DNA of 64,000 bases, from contig NW_004450480.1 in the NCBI RefSeq assembly GCF_000321225.1, positions 2,738,176-2,802,175 on the forward strand. The letters run 5' to 3'. The number at the start of each line of letters is the position of its first letter. Within the stretch, counting starts at the first letter, position 1. Of the stretch, positions 56,770 to 64,000 are shown piece by piece. This DNA is from Odobenus rosmarus divergens (taxonomy: Eukaryota; Chordata; Mammalia; Carnivora; Odobenidae). The translations under genes were made by a program, and so were the position numbers. The notes under the pieces are model-generated. The model made no database searches. It had not been told where the DNA came from and saw only the letters and a list, made by a program, of their open reading frames with translations.

Positions 56770-57320
56770 ATTTATTCATTCCAAAAATATTTATTTGCCT
56801 CCTATTCTGTCAGTTACTGTTCCAGCTACTAGAAATAGAGCAACGAATCATAAACAAACAAACAAAAAAACCCCAACAAAACTGCAGTGATAAAGCTTAT
56901 ATTGTAGTAGGGGAGACAGAGAATGAATAAGACAAAGAAAAAAATCTGTATTATGATAGAAAGTAATAAAGAAAAAGAAATACAGGTAGGAGGGAAACAA
57001 TGTATTTGGCTGGAGTGGCCAGGGAAGGTCTCATTGAAATAGTCAACAGAACAAGCCATGAAAATACCTGGGGAAACAATGTTCTAGGCATAGTAAACAG
57101 CAAGAGCAAAGGCCCTGAGGCAGGCCTGCTATGTTACAGGTACAGCCAAGAGGCTAGTATGGCTGGAGCAGAAGGAACAGGGAAAACGGTAGCAAGACAG
57201 AAAGTTAATAGAACCAGATTTTACAGCACCTTGTGGGCTACTAGAGGCCTTTGGCTTTACTCTGTGTGAGATGGAAACCTCTACAGTGTTTTGAGCAACA
57301 AAAGTGACATGGTCTAGATT
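56770..57320 (-). mobile_element. L2 LINE 3' end, minus strand
   Basis: Clear reverse L2: 'tcattccaaaaatatttatt', 'gataaagcttatattgtagt', 'agggaaggtctcattgaaat', 'gagcaaaggccctgaggcag'. Confidence 0.88.
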
Positions 57321-57324
57321 TCTG

Positions 57325-59395
57325 CAAATACATTATATGAGAAATCTGGATAGAACTGGGAACATCATTCTCAAAATGCTCTCAGGAGGACCCAGTAGTG
57401 GTTCCCAGGTCTGAAAAGCTTGTTTTGCAGGGCCATTCCCTGATGCTGAGGAGAAACATCTGGACCAGTAACACAAGAATGAAGGCTACAGGGTGTCAGA
57501 TTTCAGCTCAGTCATTGCTGACATCTGCTCTGTCCCAGGCTCCCCTCCCCCCACTATTCACTCTAAAATCCACAGCTGATGGGGTTCTATGCATCAACCA
57601 CCCACAACACCCAAAGATTTTGCCTCTCTGGGGTCTCTTGAGGCAATTTTTGTCCTAAACAATTCACACTGGCCATCAAAAGAACCCCAAATATAAACCA
57701 GCTTTTGGGGACTAGTTCTGCCCAATGTTCAATATTGTTGGGTTTTGATGTCAGAAAGATCCAGTCTTAAAGGTGCCCAACCCGCAAGGAAACCTCTTCT
57801 AAAGGACATAACTACTTCATTCTGGTGTGGGCCTCTCTGAGATGAGAAAACCTGCTTCTGCATTCAGGGAAAAGCACTTCTTAAATTTCTCCAGTCTCCA
57901 AAAGGCGCCCCACATCTATGTAGTATGTTTTTTGTCTACTGAATATTCAACATGACCCACATATGGTCCTTGAACTCATGGAATGTAAGAGCAGACAGGG
58001 ACCTTTGTGTTTATCTCATGGGCATGCGATATTGGCTTCACCACAATTGCCAACTCTGATGGACTGGTACTGACTGCCTGGAAATCTGTGAGGAAAAGCT
58101 GGCAGCATTTGCAAGGGAACCTGGTAGATGAGCAAGGGACTAGAGCTGAGCAGCCCACATACCTCAAGTCTGTCCCGCTGATTCTCACCCAACCCCTCCA
58201 CTCTGCAGATCATAAAACTGAAGCTTTCACTATCCTCACTGGTTAAGGGAAACGACAAAGACCCACGCTCAGATGCAGTGTGATTAAATCCACGCCAGTC
58301 AAATATGGCTCCAGGTTTTGACTCAAGCCACATTTAGAGCCAACTTTAGGAATAGGTGGCTACTGGTATGGTTCCACATATTTGAAAGTCTCCAACACCC
58401 CTACCAAAGGGCCCTTCACCTCTCTCCAATCCCCAAGTTCCACAATTACACATCCAATAAACTTCAAGTTTCTCTTCTTTGAGACTCTTTTTGAATGTTC
58501 ATATCCTTGGAAGAGGCAACAGGAAATGATTTAAGTGTTGTCTCTCTTGGTATGAATAATATTATTAGATACTATCCAGTAAAAAGTCTTTCTTAGTGGT
58601 GTCTTTTAAATTTAGAAAAAGATCATTAAAAAAAAAACAAAAACAGTTACACCCAAGGTGGGTGGATGAGGCTTAACCATTTAAGGACACTCAACCACTA
58701 ATGTGGCAGGGCAGGAACGCTAGGAAAATGTTGACTGGAACCAGTGCAAATCTACTTTGGCACACTCTGCCCTTCTGCCTGGAGCCAGTTCTGTTCATAT
58801 CATTTCAGTGTCAAATTGCTAAGTGATTTGCATCTTCCAAAGGAAGCTAAGCTAGATAAAAATTATCCTTCATTGTCCAATAAACAAGTGATTGTACTTT
58901 AAAAAAAAACAAGCATAAATTACAGCCAGATATTCTCATTCATCCTTTGCTTTCCAAGACCATTTATGAAAAGACCCTCTTACCATCAGATCCCCCCCCT
59001 TATCTTTTCCCGTTGTGATGGTAGTTGAAAATAGAGGTGTCCACAGGGACCAGGCAGATGAGAAGAAGGGCAAAATAAGGCCAGCTCAAAGATAAGACAA
59101 CAAACACTGGCCATCAGGAAAACAATAAAAAAGGGTGCGGACCGAGGCATGCTGGACAGACTAGGAGCCCTTCAAGGGAACAGCTGTTCAACTCATTTCC
59201 ATCGTGAGATTGAGGGCCTAAACACCAGGCCTTCCCATTTTTCAAGAGTCAGAAACATTTAGCCTCTTGCAGGAAACATCCTGATTTTTAAAGTTGACAC
59301 TGAACTCTTTAAAAAGCTAAACATTGTGTAAGCTGATCATAGCCATCTTTGGCCAACTTTGGCTTTCTGGCAACCATGTTGCTCTCTCTGCTTTA
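57325..59395. other. No gene seen
   Basis: Mixed unique DNA. The 105-residue minus frame at 58,016-58,333 and its plus partner have no recognisable domain. Confidence 0.4.
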
Positions 59396-59399
59396 AGGC

Positions 59400-59650
59400 A
59401 GGGCTTGGCAAACTATAGCCCTCAGGTCAAGTCCAGCCCCTGTCCATTCCTGTAAATAAAGTTTTACTGGAACATAACCACTCCCATTCATTTATGTGTA
59501 GTCTTCTATTGCTTTCATGCTGATAACAGCAGGGTTGAGGGTAGCTGTGTCCAAGACCATGTAGTTCACAAAGCCTAAACTCTTTGCAAATATACAGATA
59601 CCTTTAGAGAAAATGTTATATCGATTCCTCGATTTAGAGTCTTGAAATTG
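59400..59650 (-). mobile_element. hAT-type non-autonomous DNA transposon (MER1 group)
   Basis: 'gcaaactatagccctcaggt', 'gtaaataaagttttactgga', 'gttcacaaagcctaaactct' match the common mammalian element with ends like 'gggtcnncaaac'. Family name is from memory and tentative. Confidence 0.65.
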
Positions 59651-59934
59651 ATGGACTTTCCCAAGATCTCTGATCCTGTCCAACAGATCAGCTGGCCACC
59701 TTTATTAAATGAATGAGGAAAGAAGAGCCTCACCAGGGTTCATTGGCCTGTTTGTACCATAGACAGACACACACATGCCAGTTTAAAAAAAAAAAAAGGA
59801 GAGAGAGAGAAAGAATTGGTTGCTTTGCCTTCACAATCTGAATAATCAACTTGAATACTAAACAAGCCATGAAATAACAGAATAGTATGGAGACTCTGGG
59901 CATCTGAAGCCAACACACCTGTCAGCATCCCACC

Positions 59935-60095
59935 TCTGCCACCACTAGCTGTGAGACTGTTATGAGTTGCAGTTGCATCATCTATAAAATGGTAACATTA
60001 TTAAGTTAATAATAATACCTACCCTGCAGATTTCATGCTGAGGCTTGGAAGTAATGTACGCCAAGCATCTGGCACTTAATAGAAGCTGTATAAAG
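59935..60095 (+). repeat. MIR SINE
   Basis: 'ccaccactagctgtgagact', 'catcatctataaaatggtaa', 'aataatacctaccctgcaga' in sense order. Confidence 0.85.
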
Positions 60096-60223
60096 ATGTA
60101 GCCAGTAGTCTTACTGGTGATAACAGTAATAGTACCTTGCAGAGAATAGTAATAGTAACTTTGCTGCTGGGTACATTTTCTCTCTCTCTTAGATTCTCTT
60201 TAATTAAAAAAAAAATGATTCTA

Positions 60224-60430
60224 GGGATGCCTGGGTGGCTCAGTCGGTTAAGAGTCTACCTTCAGCTCAGGTCATGATCCTGGAGTCCAAGGATCAAGTC
60301 CTGCTTCGGGCTCTCTGCTCAGTGGGGAGTCTGCTTCTCCTCCCTCTGCCCTTCCCCCGGTCCTTCTCTCTCTCTCTCTCTCTCTCTCTCCCCCCCCCGC
60401 TCTCAAATGAATAAATATAATCGTTAAAAA
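60224..60430 (+). mobile_element. Can-SINE
   Basis: 'gatgcctgggtggctcagtc' to 'ataatcgttaaa', with a pure CT microsatellite (60,366-60,390). 'aaaaaatgattctagg' occurs on both sides as target-site duplication. Confidence 0.95.
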
Positions 60431-60434
60431 AAAT

Positions 60435-61420
60435 GATTCTAGGTTCCTTGATGTTTCAAAGGAAGGTTCAGGGGAAATAGAAAATTCCCTCCTTTAAGAC
60501 ACAGTTACTTATTACAGAGATGGGAAAGAGAGTCTCTTCAATGCAGGTGATCTGTAAATGTGCAAAGTGAGAGTGTTTAATAAATGGGGGTTGATTTGTG
60601 TTGATGAATGAACGTATGTTTGAAAGGATCAAAAATAGTGTACAGTCAGAACAAAATCTTAAGTTGCAGTGTGGCATTTTTTCCTTTGTACTGTTTCTGA
60701 AGACAGTGTCACCAAGTAGAATTAAATTAGACAAATCCTAACTGTGAGACCATCTACAAGGAAACAGACTCTGTAACAGTGACTACCAGGCAATCAAGCA
60801 ATGCAGTGGGGTATGGTGGGTGGATGTCCTTGATTAAAAGAGACTCAAGAAACATAATCACCTCATGCAGTGCACAATCCTTGACTGGATTCTGGTTTGA
60901 ACACATCAGCTGTAAAAGAACTTTCAGGGCCATTTGAAAAATTTAAGCATATACGGGGTATTAGATAGTATTAGAGAATTGTTAACAATTCTGTTAGTTT
61001 GATAACAATATTGTGGTTATGTCATTTTTTAGGGTTACATAATGAAGTACTTAGGGCTAAGATGTAATAATGACTGTAATTTCTTTTCAAAAACTTTTAG
61101 CCTAAAATTTAAAACAGAATAAATAGAAAAGTAACAGATGCAGGAAAAAGCTAACAACTCTTAAGTCTAGGTGACGGATGTACCTGTCTCTCTCCATTTC
61201 TGATGTTTGTAATTTTGTACTTTTGCATGATATAATGTAAAAAAATCAATAAAAGTGATCTCTTTCCTGAGTTCTTAAGGATGCTGGGTTATATTTATTG
61301 TATTCGGAGATTGTTTCCAGGGCTGGGTTGACCTTTCATCCTCAAGAACAGTAAAGTCATCTTGTCCTTGAACTCTGGGCATTTTAGTAATAAATAATAA
61401 AAAAAAATACATTAATACTG
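60435..61420. other. No gene seen
   Basis: AT-rich DNA. 60,900-61,260 ends 'aatcaataaaagtgatctc', possibly an unassigned LINE tail. Confidence 0.4.
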
Positions 61421-61424
61421 GTTC

Positions 61425-61516
61425 CTGGCTGACTTAGTCAATAGAACATGTGACTCTTGATTGTGGGGTCATGAGTCTGAGCCCCACATTGGGCGTAGAG
61501 CATACTTTAAAAAAAG
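61425..61516 (+). mobile_element. Short tRNA-Lys-like SINE, old
   Basis: 'cctggctgacttagtcaata', 'gtgactcttgattgtggggt' and 'gagccccacattgggcgtag' give a tRNA-Lys-like body with a short A tail; the A box is decayed compared with the copy at 7,087. Confidence 0.8.
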
Positions 61517-61539
61517 GTATTATTACTAATAGTATGATT

Positions 61540-62025
61540 TTCAGTTTAGTAGTTTATTATTGCTGCTGAAACCAATTCCACAAAGTTAGTGACTTAAACA
61601 ACATGAACTTTTATCTTCATAGTTTTGTAGGTTGGAAGTTCAACACAGATCTCACTAGGCTGAAATCGTGGTGTTGACCCCTGGAGGCGCTAGAGAGAAC
61701 CCCTTTCCTTGTTTCTGGGGGCTACTTGCCTTCCTTGGTTCATGACCCCCTTTTCCATTTTCAGAGCCAGCAACCTTGACTCTCTCATCTTTCCTCTGTT
61801 GTCACAGCTCTCTCTCTGTCATCTACACAAGGGGTCTGCTCTTATGGACCCATGTGATTAGACTGGGCCCATAGGGATAATCTAGAACCATCTCCCTACC
61901 TCAAGGTCCACAGCCTTATTTGCATCTGCAATGTGCTTTTTGCAGGGTGAGGCTGATATGGTCATAGGTTCCAGGATTAGGGTGTGGATAGTTTTGGGGC
62001 GGGGCATTCTTCTTTCTATCACAAA
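61540..62025 (-). mobile_element. ERVL-MaLR solo LTR (MLT1 type)
   Basis: Reverse LTR: 'gtgacttaaacaacatgaac', 'gtgattagactgggcccata', 'tacctcaaggtccacagcct', 'gtcataggttccaggattag', end 'ctttctatcaca'. Diverged, non-coding. Confidence 0.8.
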
Positions 62026-62084
62026 CACTATTAATAATAACACATGATATTACAAATAGTGCTAGTATATTAAAATAACTGCAA

Positions 62085-62285
62085 CAGCAGCAACTACTAT
62101 TCCCTGAGCATCTACAGTATGCCAAGCACATGCTAGGGGCTTCTGTGCATTTTCCCAACAACCCTCACACCACCACGAGGCTCGTTCTTTGATCATTCCT
62201 ATTCTGTAGATGAGGACACTGCAGTTCAGAGAGGCTGAGCTATTTCCCAAAGTGCGCACTTGAATCCAGGCCAATCTAATCCTGA
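62085..62285 (-). repeat. MIR SINE
   Basis: 'tatgccaagcacatgctagg', 'ctgtagatgaggacactgca', 'gttcagagaggctgagctat' in reverse MIR order. Confidence 0.88.
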
Positions 62286-62289
62286 AGGT

Positions 62290-63180
62290 CAACTTTAGTC
62301 CCTCCCAACTATTTTCCTACCTCCAATGTCATAAGTACCTTCCTTCATCTCCACCACCCCCAGCATTTTAATTGATAGATGTTTTACTCACACACTGACT
62401 GGCCACATTTCAATTATCCCCTCACTTCGTCTCCTCTCCATTTAAAAGACATGTTTCTACTTGCTATTAGATTTCTTCTGGAAAAAACCCTCCCAGATAC
62501 TTAAGCGAAGAGTGTGGCCATTCTGGGAGAAGTCATTCGCTTATACAAACTGATGGGGAGATAAACCAAGTATAAAACATTTGACTTGGAAATTATGTGG
62601 TTGTTGGACCAGATATGTTCAAAGTTGGGGTCTTATCTGAACATGCTGCTTCAAAGAGCTCAGAGAAAGAAATTCATTAATAAAAAGCCAGTGCCCGTTG
62701 AGATGGACTGACTGGGCTTGTTGCCTTTGTGGTTTGTCAGGGAGGAGAGCAGAGAGGTCTTGGAGGGTTGGCTATTTCAGACAAGTGAATAAGTTAGAAC
62801 CACCACTCATTCATCTTGAACAACCTTGGCATCTAGGGGCTTTGCTGTTTCTGGCCAAACTCCCTCCTTCCCTCGTCCACAAAAAGGCAAAGTTACAATA
62901 AGGTATCTTTCAGCGCAGAGATTGTACATTATCCTGAAAACCATAAAACGATTCCTTACTTGTATGTTTTTACTTCAAAATGGTTCATAGCAATTCTACT
63001 CCTTTGAGAGTTCTACAAATTTTTATAGTTATTTTATCTAACAGGCTTTCCACAGAGAACTTGATTTAGCATACACATTTGTTTGAATGCTTAATTTTTT
63101 TTCTTGAATAGTCACAGAGGCTGAAATTCCAACATGCTTCTATTTGTCTATTAGGAAAAAAAAATCTCTTTACTTCATAT
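62290..63180. other. No gene seen
   Basis: Unique AT-rich DNA, no recognised exon or repeat. Confidence 0.4.
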
Positions 63181-63200
63181 CATCTCTGCAAAGTGTATTT

Positions 63201-63420
63201 ATTTATTTATTTTTATTTTATTTTTTATTTTTAGATATTATTTATTTTGAGATAAAGAGAGAGAGAGAGAGAGAGAGAGCATAGCCAAGGGGGAGGGGCA
63301 GAGAGAGGGAGAAGTGGACTCCCTGCTGAGCAGAGAGCCCCACCTGGGGCTCGATCCCAGGACCCTGAGATCATGACCTGAGCAGAAGGCAGATGCTTAA
63401 CCAGCTGAGCCACCCAGGCA
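63201..63420 (-). mobile_element. Can-SINE
   Basis: Reverse copy with T-rich tail, (GA)n tract, 'ctgctgagcagagagcccca', 'ctgagccacccaggca'. Flanked by 'ctctgcaaagtgtattta' (63,184) and 'ctctgcaaagcatattta' (63,421). Confidence 0.95.
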
Positions 63421-63439
63421 CTCTGCAAAGCATATTTAA

Positions 63440-64000
63440 ACCCAGGTCACAACATGCACACCTCTTTTTACGGATGCAATGCTCATGAAATCATAGACTG
63501 GGAGATGGATCATTTGTAGATCGAGCCCGCTGTATCATCACTTGCCTTTCTGCTTTGCTTTTTGGCCAGCAACTCACAGACTTTGTCAAACCAAACTCAA
63601 GAGAAGTGATGCATGAACATTTCCTCATCTGGGGGAAATGGGGAAAACTTCACTCAAACAAATAGTTTGGTAACTCAAGCTCCATCATTCCACACGCACA
63701 TTCTGTTCATCTCATAAATGGTACAACCCTCCAGTTAGTTGGCCAATTGGCTCTGAAAAATTACATATAAATCTCCAACTCCTAAATGCTGGTAAGCACC
63801 TCTTAATTTAATTTTTCTCCTTTTATGAAATAGGAATAGTATAAACACAAGATGGGAGCACTTAACGCTTCTTCTAGCATCATCTTTCTGGAGCTGAGAG
63901 GGCTGCCCAGGGCCTTCACACATAGCCGCCTCTTTGGTTTCCAACTCAGTTCTTCTCAAGACATTTTTAGGGCCTCCTCCAGAGGCTTAGGCCCAAACAG
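63440..64000. other. No gene seen
   Basis: Unique DNA to the end of the window, without recognised exon or repeat. Confidence 0.4.

Noticed and set aside
1..64000. CRISPR arrays, phage, operons, ribosome-binding sites
   Set aside because: The sequence is mammalian: SINEs, LINEs, CpG island and splice sites. No direct-repeat array with regular spacers is visible.

Overview
This is vertebrate nuclear DNA from a carnivoran mammal, most likely a non-canid caniform (bear, panda, seal or mustelid group). The main evidence is about fifteen copies of the tRNA-Lys-derived carnivore SINE (Can-SINE). Their tails read 'ctgctcagcagggagtctgc' rather than the shorter dog form. Older mammalian repeats (MIR, L2, MER5A, MER20, MaLR LTRs, L1) lie around them. 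There is no prokaryotic, phage or plasmid signal. The many short open frames are chance frames in non-coding DNA, and the long ones at 26-28.5 kb are artefacts of GC-rich sequence.

Layout. 1-14.5 kb: AT-rich, non-coding, with Can-SINEs, MIRs, L1 and L2 fragments. 14.5-45.6 kb: a 31 kb stretch in which I found no Can-SINE, and where every repeat I recognise is an old family. At its heart is a CpG island (about 25.84-28.46 kb) with promoter and splice-donor signals on the minus strand. These are a consensus CRE (28,493), FOX and E-box motifs and a TATA-like run (28,411) ahead of a candidate first exon ending at 27,973; a second candidate exon (26,186 down to 25,979); and an alternative donor at 25,822. 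If these are real, 1-25.8 kb would be intron 1 of a minus-strand gene and 28.5-45 kb its upstream flank. I could not identify the gene. A possible 78-nt coding exon lies at 17,579-17,656 (minus).

The most unusual structure is a diverged inverted duplication: about 310 bp at 20,941-21,252 recurs on the opposite strand at 22,606-22,920, roughly three quarters identical by eye, around a 1.35 kb spacer that looks like conserved non-coding DNA.

45.2-64 kb: accessory DNA. It holds a processed pseudogene of GAR1 (H/ACA snoRNP protein) on the minus strand with matching target-site duplications and a Can-SINE inserted in it; two L1 copies in tandem (48.15-54.2 kb) broken by six SINEs; two MaLR LTRs; and L2, MIR and hAT fragments. 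No intact protein-coding gene can be shown from sequence alone. The functional content is probably regulatory: promoter, first exons and intronic elements.
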